A DNA stretch of 64,000 nt from Microbacterium esteraromaticum (lineage in GTDB: Bacteria; Actinomycetota; Actinomycetes; Actinomycetales; Microbacteriaceae). The stretch is taken from the NCBI RefSeq assembly GCF_014084045.1, contig NZ_CP043732.1:2852001-2916000 (forward strand), written 5' to 3'. Of the stretch, positions 17,733 through 26,985 are shown piece by piece (position 1 is the first letter of the stretch; every line of letters starts with the position of its first letter). The notes under the pieces are model-generated. The model was not told where the DNA came from, did no database searches, and was given only the letters and a program-made list of their open reading frames with translations. The position numbers and the translations under genes are program-made.

Positions 17733-18644
17733 GTGCGTAAAACGACCGCTGCCGTCTCGGCCCTCGCCCTCTCCACCATCGTCCTGACCGGATGCTCGGC
17801 TGCCGCGCCGACGTTCGAGGGCGCCGCCTGCGAGCGCCAGAGCTCGGCGACGCTGGAGAGCTCGGTGTCGGTCAGCGGCGATTTCGGAGCGCCCCGCGTC
17901 GATGTCGAGTCGCCCGTGCATCTCGGGAAGCTCTCTTACGCCGACGCCATCGTCGGCGACGGGCGCGCGATCACCGACGAGCGCCAGGAGGCGATCCTCG
18001 CCCGCGTGCTCGTGAACGGCACGACCGGTCAGACGATCAGCGCGCAGCTGAAGCTGTGGAGCCCCGAGTCGGCCGGCGCCGAGCTTCCCGGTGTCGATGA
18101 GGCGCTGAAGTGCGCGACCGAGGGGAGCCGGATCGTTGTGGCGATCCCTGCGTCAGAGCTGCCTGAGGGAGCCGCGCAGCAGATCGGACTGGGGTCGAAG
18201 GGCAGCCTGCTCGCCGTCTACGACGTGCGCTACACGACACTGCCCAAGGCCGACGGGTCTCCCGTCTTCAACGACGCGCCGGGGCTTCCTTCGGTGGTGC
18301 GTGCGCCCGACGGACGTCCGGGCGTGATCGTCCCCGACACCGCCGCGCCGAAGGAGGCAGTCACCGAGACGCTGCTGCAGGGAGCGCACGAGAAGGTCGG
18401 CGACGGCACGGCGCTCATCCGCTCCACCTCTGTCGGATGGACCAGTCGCAGCGTCGGACAGACGACCTGGGACGGCACCCTCACCGGCACCGACGGCCTC
18501 CCGTCCGAGGTCGCCGAGGCTGTGTCGAAGGCGCGCGTCGGATCCCAGCTGATGGTCGTCGTCCCGACCCAGTCCGGCGAGGACGCCACCGTGCACGTCG
18601 TCGACGTGCTCGGCGTCGTCCCCGAGGAGCTGACGGGCCAGTGA
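17733..18644 (+). CDS. FKBP-type peptidyl-prolyl isomerase-like lipoprotein
   Basis: This 303-residue protein has a lipoprotein signal peptide: basic MRKT, a hydrophobic stretch, and the lipobox LTGC with Cys at residue 21, so it should be anchored outside the membrane. The mature part has two FKBP-like halves; the second shows HEKVGDGTALIRSTSVGWTS and a GSQLMVVVP strand. It would assist folding of exported proteins; isomerase activity is inferred and the first half is divergent. It starts at a leaderless GTG and its stop overlaps pafB (GTGA), linking it to the pafBC-tatAC block. Confidence 0.83.
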   Translation: MRKTTAAVSALALSTIVLTGCSAAAPTFEGAACERQSSATLESSVSVSGDFGAPRVDVESPVHLGKLSYADAIVGDGRAITDERQEAILARVLVNGTTGQTISAQLKLWSPESAGAELPGVDEALKCATEGSRIVVAIPASELPEGAAQQIGLGSKGSLLAVYDVRYTTLPKADGSPVFNDAPGLPSVVRAPDGRPGVIVPDTAAPKEAVTETLLQGAHEKVGDGTALIRSTSVGWTSRSVGQTTWDGTLTGTDGLPSEVAEAVSKARVGSQLMVVVPTQSGEDATVHVVDVLGVVPEELTGQ

Positions 18645-19633
18645 CGCCCGCCCGCATCCCTGCCGAGGAGCGCCTGACGAATCTCGTCGTGGCGCTGATG
18701 GCCACGGAGGTCGGGCTCACCAAGCAGCAGATCATCGAGAACGTCTCCGGTTACCGGCAGCGCGTCGAGGCGGGGGCGAAGACGGACGCGCTGGAGAAGA
18801 TGTTCGAGCGCGACAAGGACGAGCTGCGCTCGCTCGGCGTGCCGATCGAGACGATCGGCGACCCCACCGACCCGCAGGATCTGCGCGAGGCCCGCTACCG
18901 CATCCCGCAGGCCGAATACGATCTGCCCACAGACATCGAGTTCAGCCCGGCCGAGCTGGCGGTCCTGCGCCTCGCCGGAAGCGTCTGGAGCACGGAGTCC
19001 GTGTCGCTGGACGCACGTTCGGGTGTGCGCAAGATCCGCGCGCTCGGCATCGACGGCGATGAGCCGATCATCGGATTCGCCCCTCGCATCGCCGTGCGCG
19101 ATGCCGCCTTCCCTGCCCTGCAGGAGGGCATCGAGCGCAACCGAGTCGTGGTCTTCGAATATCTGAAGCCGGGGGAGAAGGCGCCGACACGCCGTCGCGT
19201 GCGGCCACTGGCACAGGTCGAGTACGAGGCGCGCTGGCATCTCTTCGGCATCGACATCGACGCGGATGCCGAGCGCACCTTCCTGCTCAGTCGCATCGTG
19301 AGCGACGTGAAGGTGACAGCCCAGACCTTCGACGTCGCCCTGCGCGAGCGGGCGACCGAGCGCGCCCTCGCAGGGCTCGAGGCGGTCGCAGCCGCCCAGA
19401 GCGCGCTGCTCGAGGTGACGCCGGGCACCGAGGCGGCGCTGCGGCTCGGCCGGCGGGCCGCTGCGCGGGCCCAGGGCATCGCAGTGGGCTACGTCGACAG
19501 GCACATCTTCGCCGACGAGCTGGCGTCGTACGGTCCGGAGGTGCGCGTGGTCGCTCCCGCAGACCTGCGGGATGCCGTGATCGAGCGGCTCCGGGCGATC
19601 GCCGAACGCCACACGGAAGGGACCGGGTCATGA
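18641..19633 (+). CDS. pafB: WYL-domain transcriptional regulator PafB
   Basis: This 330-residue protein has an N-terminal winged helix-turn-helix (ERLTNLVVALMATEVGLTKQ), a WYL domain in the middle (VEYEARWHLFGIDIDADAERT) and a WCX C-terminal domain. PafB acts with PafC as an activator of the LexA-independent DNA-damage response in actinobacteria. It starts at GTG 18641 overlapping the upstream stop and overlaps pafC by ATGA. The order pafB-pafC-tatA-tatC-helicase is the conserved actinobacterial one; no proteasome genes are adjacent in the window. Confidence 0.9.
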   Translation: MTPARIPAEERLTNLVVALMATEVGLTKQQIIENVSGYRQRVEAGAKTDALEKMFERDKDELRSLGVPIETIGDPTDPQDLREARYRIPQAEYDLPTDIEFSPAELAVLRLAGSVWSTESVSLDARSGVRKIRALGIDGDEPIIGFAPRIAVRDAAFPALQEGIERNRVVVFEYLKPGEKAPTRRRVRPLAQVEYEARWHLFGIDIDADAERTFLLSRIVSDVKVTAQTFDVALRERATERALAGLEAVAAAQSALLEVTPGTEAALRLGRRAAARAQGIAVGYVDRHIFADELASYGPEVRVVAPADLRDAVIERLRAIAERHTEGTGS

Positions 19634-20624
19634 GCGCCTCAGGAGCGCCTCTGCTGGCGGCCGACCGCGTGCGGCTGTATCTCACGCTCGTGCCGTATCT
19701 GCTCGAGCGTGGTCAGGTCACGCTCGACGAGGCGGCGGCGGACTTCGGCGTCACACCCGCGGCGCTTCGCAGCATGGTCGAGAAGCTCACCGTGATCGGC
19801 CTGCCTGGCGACTCCGGCTACTGGCAGCTGCCCCAGGAGATGTTCGACATCGACTGGGAGCTGCTCGACGAGCACGACATCATCGAGATCACCAACGACG
19901 TCGCCCTGCGCCGGGTTCCCCGCCTCACGGCGCGGGAGGCCGCGGCTCTGCTGGCGGGACTGCAGATGGTCGCCTCGGTTCCTGCGGTGGCCGAGTCGGG
20001 ACTGGTCAGCGGGCTCATGGCGAAGCTCTCGCGCGGATCAGCCGATGCGCCGCCCGACCTCGTCGTGGCGCCTGCCGCTGTGACCGAGGTGCAGCGCGTG
20101 GTGTCGCAGGCTCTGCACGACGGCGTCGCCGTCTCGTTCCGCTACCAGGCGCCGGATGCGCAGCCCACGACCCGCACGGTCGACCCCGCGCAGATCCGGA
20201 TCGACAACGGTCAGTGGTACCTGCAGGGCTGGTGTCATCTGCGCACCGCCATGCGCACCTTCCACCTCGACCGTGTCAGCGACGCCAGGCTCACAGACAT
20301 CCCGATCACCCACGCCGACGCGGCGGTGCCGGCCGCGTTCGGCGAGGGTGACGGCCCCGAGGGCGAGGTCACCGTGCGCATCCCCGAGCGGCTCGCCCCG
20401 CTGATCGGCTCCTTCCCGCAGGAGGAGCTCGAACGCGGTGACGGTCTGGTGACCCTCCGCATCCGCATGGCGGACCCTCGGGGGTCAAGCGGATCGCAGC
20501 GCGCTTCGGCGGCGCTCTCGAAGTGCTCGACCCCCCGCTGGCCCGCGCGACGACCCGCGACTGGGCTGCTGCGGGACTCGACCTCTACAACGCACCTGAG
20601 CCGCATTCCGGCCAGGTAGACTGA
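19630..20624 (+). pseudogene. pafC: WYL-domain regulator PafC, frame broken near the 3' end
   Basis: PafC is the partner of PafB. The protein has a helix-turn-helix at about residues 10-60 (EAAADFGVTPAALRSMVEKL), the WYL region DNGQWYLQGWCHLRTAMRTF and a WCX domain. After MADPR the frame fails; adding one G to GGGGG at 20480-20484 restores GVKRIAARFGGALEVLDPP and a C-terminus ending at TGA 20622-20624, 331 residues in all. Uncorrected, the frame runs to 20619 with an unrelated tail. A base-calling error is the simplest explanation. Confidence 0.87.
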
Positions 20625-20650
20625 TCGCACCCTCGATTTAGGAGTCCCAC

Positions 20651-20884
20651 ATGTTTGCTGGCCTCAACGGATGGCACCTGGTTATCCTCCTCGTCGTCAT
20701 CCTTCTTCTCTTCGGCGCGGCGAAGCTGCCGGCGCTGGCCAAGAGCATGGGTCAGTCGGCCCGCGTCTTCAAGGGCGAGATGAAGGCCATGCGCGAAGAA
20801 GACGCCGCTGACCCCACGAAGAAGAAGGACGCCGCGACCGACGTCGACCCCGACGCGCCCGCCGGTCCCGATCGCACAGTCTGA
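20651..20884 (+). CDS. tatA: Sec-independent translocase protein TatA
   Basis: This 77-residue protein has one N-terminal membrane helix (GWHLVILLVVILLLFGAAKL) followed by the amphipathic helix LPALAKSMGQSARVFKGEMK and an acidic tail, the standard TatA layout. It forms the pore that moves folded twin-arginine proteins across the membrane. RBS AGGAG at 20640-20644 precedes ATG 20651. A TAGACT hexamer at 20617-20622, overlapping the end of pafC, could start a short-leader transcript. Confidence 0.93.
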   Translation: MFAGLNGWHLVILLVVILLLFGAAKLPALAKSMGQSARVFKGEMKAMREEDAADPTKKKDAATDVDPDAPAGPDRTV

Positions 20885-20889
20885 CCAGC

Positions 20890-21708
20890 GTGGCTGCGGT
20901 AGATTCCCACGCCGCGAAGGACAGTCAGCCACGCGGTGAACGGCGCATGTCGCTGGGAGCTCACCTTCTGGAGTTCCGCAAGCGCCTGATGCTCTCAGCG
21001 GCCGGCCTGCTGGTCGGCATGATCGTCGCGTTCATCGTGACCGACCCGATCATCGCGTTCATCTCCGAGCCGATCAACAGGGTGGCGGAGGAGAGCGATC
21101 AGCTCGTAGCGCTGACCTTCAACTCGGTGACGGCTCCGTTCGACCTGCGCATGCGCATGGCGTTCTCGCTCGGCCTGTTCCTTTCGGCGCCGATCTGGAT
21201 GTGGCAGATCTGGGCGTTCATCATGCCAGGGCTGACCCGCAAGGAGATCAAGTACACCCTCGGCTTCCTGGGTGCCGCCCTGCCGCTGTTCTTCGCCGGA
21301 TGCTACGTCGGCACGCTCATCGTGCCGCACATCATCGAGCTGATGGCGACGTTCACCCCGGAGGGGGCGCAGAACCTGTACACGGCGAAGGAGTACTACG
21401 ACTTCGTCTTCAAGATGATGCTCGTCATCGGCGTCGCGTTCGTGCTTCCCGTGTTCCTGGTGGCGTTGAACTTCGCCGGCATCCTCTCGGGCAAGGCGAT
21501 CCTCAAGGGCTGGCGTGTCGCCGTGCTGATCGCGACCACGTTCGCGGCCCTGGCGACGCCCGCGGCCGACGTGGTCAGCATGCTGATGCTGGCCGGCATG
21601 CTCGTCGTGCTCTACTTCGCCGCCGCCGGGCTCACCCTGCTGCTCGACAAACGTCGCCGCAAGAACAAGATCGCCGCGGGTCTCGACCCGGATCTGCCGG
21701 CAGCATGA
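20890..21708 (+). CDS. tatC: Sec-independent translocase protein TatC
   Basis: This 272-residue protein has six membrane helices and the TatC N-terminal signature MSLGAHLLEFRKRLMLSAAG, with PFDLRMRMAFSLGLFLSAP and IWMWQIWAFIMPGL following. It recognises twin-arginine signal peptides together with TatA. GTG 20890 begins 5 bases after the tatA stop; a later ATG at the MSLGAHL position is possible. The stop overlaps the helicase start (ATGA). Confidence 0.93.
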   Translation: MAAVDSHAAKDSQPRGERRMSLGAHLLEFRKRLMLSAAGLLVGMIVAFIVTDPIIAFISEPINRVAEESDQLVALTFNSVTAPFDLRMRMAFSLGLFLSAPIWMWQIWAFIMPGLTRKEIKYTLGFLGAALPLFFAGCYVGTLIVPHIIELMATFTPEGAQNLYTAKEYYDFVFKMMLVIGVAFVLPVFLVALNFAGILSGKAILKGWRVAVLIATTFAALATPAADVVSMLMLAGMLVVLYFAAAGLTLLLDKRRRKNKIAAGLDPDLPAA

Positions 21709-24175
21709 GCTCGCCCTCTGAGCGCTACGCCGCCGCGCGAGCAGCGGCGGAGCATCCTCAGACCCAGGCGTTCGCCGGGCGACAGCGCTTCGCCCTGGAC
21801 CCCTTTCAGATCGACGCGTGCTACGCCCTCGAGCGCGGCCGCAGCGTGCTCGTCGCGGCGCCAACGGGAGCGGGCAAGACGATCGTCGGCGAGTTCGCGA
21901 TCCACCTCGCGATGCAGTCGACCGGCGACAAGGCGTTCTACACGACGCCGATGAAGGCCCTGTCGAATCAGAAGTTCAGGGAGCTCGTCGAGGTCTACGG
22001 AGCCGATCAGGTCGGCCTGCTCACCGGCGACACGAACATCAACGGCAATGCGCGCATCGTGGTGATGACCACCGAGGTCCTTCGCAACATGCTGTACGCC
22101 GACTCCGATGCCCTCCGTGGCCTGCGCTATGTCGTGATGGACGAGGTGCACTACCTCGCCGACCGGTTCCGCGGTCCGGTGTGGGAGGAGGTCATCCTCC
22201 ACCTGCCCGAGCATGTGCGGCTCGTCTCGCTGAGCGCGACGGTCTCGAACGCCGAGGAGTTCGGCGACTGGCTCGACACCGTGCGCGGCGACACCGACGT
22301 GATCGTCTCGGAGATCAGGCCCGTGCCGCTCGAGCAGCACGTGCTGGTCCGAGACGACCTGCTGCCTCTGTTCGACGAGCGGGCCGGCATCGCGACCGCG
22401 CAGGTGAACCAGGAGCTTCTGCGAATCCGCTCTTTCACCGGTTCCCGCTACGAGAGCAACAGGCGGGCACAGGAGTATCGCAGCAGCCGGCAGGCCGGTC
22501 GCGAGGCTCAGCGTCCGCCCCGGGGCGGAAAGCGCCCCGTGCGCGCGTCGAACGTGCGTCGCATCGAGCGCATGGACCGGCCCGAGGTCGTTCGGCTGCT
22601 GGAGCGGTCGAACCTTCTTCCCGCGATCTTCTTCATCTTCAGCCGGGTCGGATGCGATGCCGCCGTTCAGCAGGTGCGCCGTGCCGGCGTCCGCCTGACC
22701 ACGCAGGAGGAGCGCACGCTCATCCGCGAGATCGTCACAGACCGCACGCGCGCGCTGCAGGACGAAGACCTCGATGTGCTCGGGTTCTGGCAGTGGCGCG
22801 ACGATCTCGAACGAGGGGTCGCGGCGCACCACGCGGGCATGCTGCCCGCGTTCAAGGAGGTCGTGGAAGAGCTCTTCCAGCGCAAGCTGGTCAAGGCGGT
22901 GTTCGCGACCGAGACACTCGCGCTCGGCATCAACATGCCCGCGCGCACGGTCGTGCTCGAGAAGATGGAGAAGTTCAACGGCGAGGCCAGGGTGGCCATC
23001 ACGTCGGGGGAGTACACGCAGCTCACCGGGCGCGCAGGCCGACGCGGCATCGACATCGAAGGACATGCCGTCGTGCAGTGGACCGAGGGCATGGACCCTC
23101 AGGCTGTCGCGGCGCTGGCATCCCGCCGCACCTACCCGCTCAACTCCAGCTTCCGCCCACCTACAACATGGCGGTGAACCTCATCGACCGGTTCGGGCGC
23201 GCGAGGGCCCGCGAGATCCTCGAGTCGTCGTTCGCCCAGTTCCAGGCCGATCGCTCGGTCGTCGGCCTCGCCCGCAAGGTGCGCGAGGCCGAGGACTCGC
23301 TCACCGGCTATCGTGAGGCGATGTCGTGCGAGCACGGCGATTTCCTCGAGTACGCCGCCATGCGGCGCGAGCTCAGCGACCTCGAGAAGAAGGAGCGGCG
23401 GGATGCCGGGGGGCGGACCGCGCGTGACAAGCGCGACCGCAAGATCCAGGGTCTGCGCACGCGCATGCGCCGTCATGCATGCCACAGCTGCCCCGACCGC
23501 GAAGCGCACGCACGCTGGGCGGAGCGGTACTTCTCGCTCAAGCGGGACACCGACCGCATCCGCCGTCAGATCGAGACCCGCACGGGCACCGTCGCCCGGA
23601 TCTTCGACCGCGTGATCGACGTGCTGCAGGTCGTCGGGTATCTCGAAGGCGAGGGCGACCGCCTCGCGCTGACCGACGCCGGTCGCACCATGCGCCGCAT
23701 CTACGGTGAGCGTGATCTGCTCGTCGCCGAGTCGCTTCGCCAGGGCCTGTGGCGCACGCTCGATGCCCCTTCGCTCGCGGCGATGGCCAGCTGCCTGGTG
23801 TACGAACCGCGTCGCGACGAGCAGAACGCGGGGGAGCGGGGCCTGCCCCGAGGGGCGTTCCGGATCGCCTATGACGCGACCGCCCGGCTCTGGGCCGAGC
23901 TCGACGAGCTCGAGCACGACTACTCGCTGCCGCGCACCGAGCCGCTCGCCCCGGGACTTGCCGCAGCGATGCACGCGTGGGCGCGCGGCGGGTCGCTGGA
24001 TCGTGTGCTGATCGATGCGGACATGGCTGCTGGCGACTTCGTGCGCTGGGCGAAGCAGACCATCGATCTGCTGGATCAGCTGTCGATCGTCGCGGAGGAC
24101 GGCGAGCTCGCCCGCACGGCGCGCCGAGCGCTCGACGGCGTCCGTCGCGGCATCGTCGTGTACACCGCGGTGTGA
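21705..24175 (+). pseudogene. HelY/Mtr4-like DEAD/DEAH helicase, frame broken by a 1-base loss
   Basis: This is a Ski2/Mtr4-like RNA helicase as found after tatC in many actinobacteria (helY in M. tuberculosis). Frame one carries Walker A APTGAGKTIVGEFA, VMDEVHYLADRF (DEVH), SLSATVSNAEEF and TGRAGRRGIDIEG; after SSFRP the frame fails. Adding one C to CCC at 23156-23158 gives SSFRPTYNMAVNLIDRFG and the C-terminal DSHCT-like region with a Cys pair (RRHACHSCPDREAHARW), 823 residues in total. Both halves look functional, so the break is probably a base-calling error. Confidence 0.88.
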
Positions 24176-24191
24176 ACGGATGAGAGATGCC

Positions 24192-25706
24192 ATGACCATG
24201 CCTTCGGCGCGCCCTCCACTGCGCCTGTGGATGGCGGTGGCGACGGCGGCCGCGGCAGGTGCGCTGATGGCCCTGGCCTTCCCCGCGGCGGCGATCTGGC
24301 CGCTGGTGTTCGTCGCCCTGGCCATGCTGCTGCCCGCGCTGATGGGACGGAGCATCGGTGGCGCACTGCTGGTCGGGTTGAGCTACGGTCTGGTGTTCTT
24401 CGCCCTGCAGGTGTCTTTCACCGCGAGGTACCTCGGTCCCGTTCCCTGGATCGCCCTCACCGTCGTGGAGGGTGCGCTCACAGCCGTGGCGCTGGTGCCC
24501 GTAGCCCTGGCCTACCGCTGGCTGCCTCGCGCCTGGCCCCGCAGCAGGGCGGTGGCGCTTCCGCTTCTCATCGCAGGCCTGTGGACCGTTCACGAGCTCT
24601 TCCTCGGCAACTGGCCGTACGGGGGCTTCCCGTGGGCCCGCCTGGGGATGTCACAGGCCCAGGGACCGTTTGCTCCTGTGACCTCATGGCTCGGTGTGAG
24701 CGGTCTGAGCTTCCTCATGGTCGCGCTGGTCGCACTCGTGATCGAGATCGTCCGGATGGGCGCGTGGCGGCGTCCGACGCTGCTCGTCGTACCCCTGGCG
24801 ACTCTGCTCGTCCTCGTGCTCACCCCGCTCTTCCCGACCGCTCGCTCGGGCGAGATGCGCATCGCCGCCGTGCAGGGCAACGGCAGCACCGGATACTTCG
24901 ACGAGCGCGAGCCCTACGGCGTCATCGCCGCACAGGCCGAGGCGACCAGGACGGTCGCCGGCGAACCGATCGACCTTCTGGTCTGGCCAGAGGGCGGCGT
25001 CGACTACGATCCCTTCCGGGACGAGGCCACGGCGCGCAAGCTCACCCGACTCGTGAACCGATTCGAGGCGCCGCTGCTTGCGAACACCGCGACCGAACGA
25101 GGCGACCGGATCTTCAACACCTCGTTCCTGTGGACGCAGGAGGGCGAGGCGACCCAGCTGCACGACAAGCGGCATCCTGTTCCGTTCGGCGAGTACGTCC
25201 CAGACCGCGACTTCTACTACGCCATCGCCCCCGAGCTCATCGGGCTGATCGGGCGTGAGTACACCCCCGGATCCAACCCGCCGCTGGTGCGGGTCGACGG
25301 CACCGGCGTGGGGCTGGCGATCTGCTTCGACGTCATCTACGACGAGGTCATCCGAGAGGGCGTGGCCCAGGGTGCCGAGGTGCTGGTGTTCCAGACCAAC
25401 AACGCCGATTTCCGGGGTACGGACGAGAACCTGCAGCAGCTCGCCTTCGCGCGGATGCGAGCGATCGAGACCGGACGCAGCGTCGTGAACGTCTCGACCG
25501 TGGGAACGAGCCAGATCATCCGACCCGATGGCACGACGGTGTCGGGTCTGGACGCAGATGAGGCCGGAGTGCTGCTCGAGGAAGTCGAACTGCGCTCCGG
25601 CCTCACGGCGGGTGTGGTGCTCGGCCCGTGGATCCAGCTCGGGATGCTGATCATCTCACCGGCCGCGCTGGTCGTCGCCGGACTGCTGTCGCGACGACGC
25701 GGCTGA
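24192..25706 (+). CDS. lnt: Apolipoprotein N-acyltransferase
   Basis: This 504-residue membrane enzyme has about seven N-terminal helices and a nitrilase domain outside the membrane. The catalytic triad is visible: Glu in WPEGGVDYDPF, Lys in HDKRHPVPFGEYVP and Cys in GLAICFDVIYDEV. It adds the third acyl chain to lipoproteins such as the FKBP-like one upstream. Several in-frame ATGs are close together (24180, 24192, 24198); I chose 24192 because GAGAG precedes it, but 24180 is possible. A last helix follows the catalytic domain. Confidence 0.9.
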   Translation: MTMPSARPPLRLWMAVATAAAAGALMALAFPAAAIWPLVFVALAMLLPALMGRSIGGALLVGLSYGLVFFALQVSFTARYLGPVPWIALTVVEGALTAVALVPVALAYRWLPRAWPRSRAVALPLLIAGLWTVHELFLGNWPYGGFPWARLGMSQAQGPFAPVTSWLGVSGLSFLMVALVALVIEIVRMGAWRRPTLLVVPLATLLVLVLTPLFPTARSGEMRIAAVQGNGSTGYFDEREPYGVIAAQAEATRTVAGEPIDLLVWPEGGVDYDPFRDEATARKLTRLVNRFEAPLLANTATERGDRIFNTSFLWTQEGEATQLHDKRHPVPFGEYVPDRDFYYAIAPELIGLIGREYTPGSNPPLVRVDGTGVGLAICFDVIYDEVIREGVAQGAEVLVFQTNNADFRGTDENLQQLAFARMRAIETGRSVVNVSTVGTSQIIRPDGTTVSGLDADEAGVLLEEVELRSGLTAGVVLGPWIQLGMLIISPAALVVAGLLSRRRG

Positions 25707-25707
25707 A

Positions 25708-26091
25708 TCAGGCGCCGATGCGTTCCCGGGTCGGGTCGTCGCCGGCGCCGCGGCGGGCGCGGACATAGGCGAGCCGCTCTGCGAGCAGCTCCTCCAGTTC
25801 GTCGCGGGTGCGGCGCTCGAGCAGCATGTCCCAGTGGGTCCGGGCCGCCTTCTCGTCGTTGTCCTCGATCTTGACGGGCGCACCGTCGACCTGCAGCACC
25901 GCTTCGGCGCCGCAGTGACGGCACTCCCAGGTCTGCGGTGCCTCGGCATCGGCGGCGAACATCAGGGTCGTCTCCTGGCCGCACGTGTCGCACTTGTACT
26001 CGGTGGCGCGTCTCTCCATGAAGACGACGCCCTCCTCGCTCTGAAGGCTCTGGGCACCCAGCCGGATGCCGCGAAGGCTGCGATCTGCCAT
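25708..26091 (-). CDS. rbpA: RNA polymerase-binding protein RbpA
   Basis: This 127-residue protein matches RbpA, an actinobacterial activator that binds the sigma factor and stabilises the open promoter complex. It begins MADRSLRGIRLGAQSLQSEEG, has two CxxC pairs (CDTCG, CRHCG) in the central beta domain, and the C-terminal sigma-interaction helices HWDMLLERRTRDELEELLAE. ATG 26091 has GAGAGG 8 bases upstream. It is convergent with lnt, with 1 base between. Confidence 0.95.
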   Translation of the reverse strand: MADRSLRGIRLGAQSLQSEEGVVFMERRATEYKCDTCGQETTLMFAADAEAPQTWECRHCGAEAVLQVDGAPVKIEDNDEKAARTHWDMLLERRTRDELEELLAERLAYVRARRGAGDDPTRERIGA

Positions 26092-26115
26092 TGTGTGGTC
26101 CTCTCGTCGCTGTCA

Positions 26116-26146
26116 GGTATAACGCTCGCGCCTGTGCGCTTCATCC
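26116..26146 (-). promoter_or_regulatory. Candidate rbpA promoter
   Basis: On the minus strand GGATG, 18 bases, then GTT (26121-26123) resembles the disulfide-stress sigma factor (SigR/SigH) pattern GGAAT-N18-GTT that controls rbpA in Streptomyces, with two mismatches in the -35. The overlapping TATACC could instead be a housekeeping -10. Confidence 0.25.
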
Positions 26147-26214
26147 ACAGCGGCGAGAACCGGCGCGAACTCACAGGGGAATCCCAGCGCGCCGCTCGGT
26201 GCTGCTCCGAGGGG

Positions 26215-26985
26215 TCAGCTGAGGACGGCTACCGCGACGTCGGCGCGATCCGTCACGATCCCATCCGCGCCCGCGCTGACCAGCCGACGCATCTCATCGG
26301 GGTCGTTGATGGTCCACACGTGCACTTCCACCCCGTGCCGCCGTGCGGCACGCACCAGGGAGGGCGTGAAGAGACGGATGCCCTTGTGTGACAGGGGGAT
26401 CTGCACAGCGTCGATGTCGCGCAGAGTGCGCGCGGGGGAGAGGCGGGCCGCGGAGAGGGCTCGCAGCCGACCGATCACCGAACGGCCTCCGGAGGTGGCC
26501 GGCCGGATGCGCGCACCGGCCTCCACCGTGCGACGCAGCGCGGCGACGCGATTGCGGTCGGAGAAGCTCGTGACCAGCACCCGGTGCGCGTGCGGCGCGA
26601 GGACGGGACCAAGGGGATCCGTCGCGGCCGCGGTCTTCACGTCGATGTTGAAGCGCATCTCAGGGAACCCGTCGAGGGCTTCGGCGACGGTCAGCAGGCC
26701 GCCGTGATCGGTGAAGAGCGAGGCGAGCTCCCTCGTGCTCACGGAGGCGATGGCCCGCGGGTCTCCGGTCAGGCGCTGGAGCGTCTCATCATGGAAGAGC
26801 ACGGCGTCGCCGTCGGCAGTGACCTGGCAGTCGGTCTCGATGTACTCCGCACCAGCCGCATGTGCTGCTGCGAATGCGGCCGCGGTGTTCTCCCACACCG
26901 GCGAGTCCTCGCCGTCAGCGGCGATCAATCCGCGATGAGCGAGGACTCTGGGGTGCCGGGTGCCGGCGAAGAAAGGGTGCGTCAC
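26215..26985 (-). CDS. Glycerophosphodiester phosphodiesterase
   Basis: This 256-residue TIM-barrel enzyme has the GDPD motifs VLAHRG (catalytic His), ENTAAAFAAA, ETDCQVTADGDAVLFHDETL (metal acids and second His) and IDVKT. It hydrolyses glycerophosphodiesters to glycerol 3-phosphate and an alcohol. There is no signal peptide, so it is probably cytoplasmic. GTG 26985 overlaps the SPFH gene stop, placing it last in an nfeD-SPFH-GDPD operon; the link suggests membrane-lipid turnover, which is inference. Confidence 0.9.
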   Translation of the reverse strand: MTHPFFAGTRHPRVLAHRGLIAADGEDSPVWENTAAAFAAAHAAGAEYIETDCQVTADGDAVLFHDETLQRLTGDPRAIASVSTRELASLFTDHGGLLTVAEALDGFPEMRFNIDVKTAAATDPLGPVLAPHAHRVLVTSFSDRNRVAALRRTVEAGARIRPATSGGRSVIGRLRALSAARLSPARTLRDIDAVQIPLSHKGIRLFTPSLVRAARRHGVEVHVWTINDPDEMRRLVSAGADGIVTDRADVAVAVLS

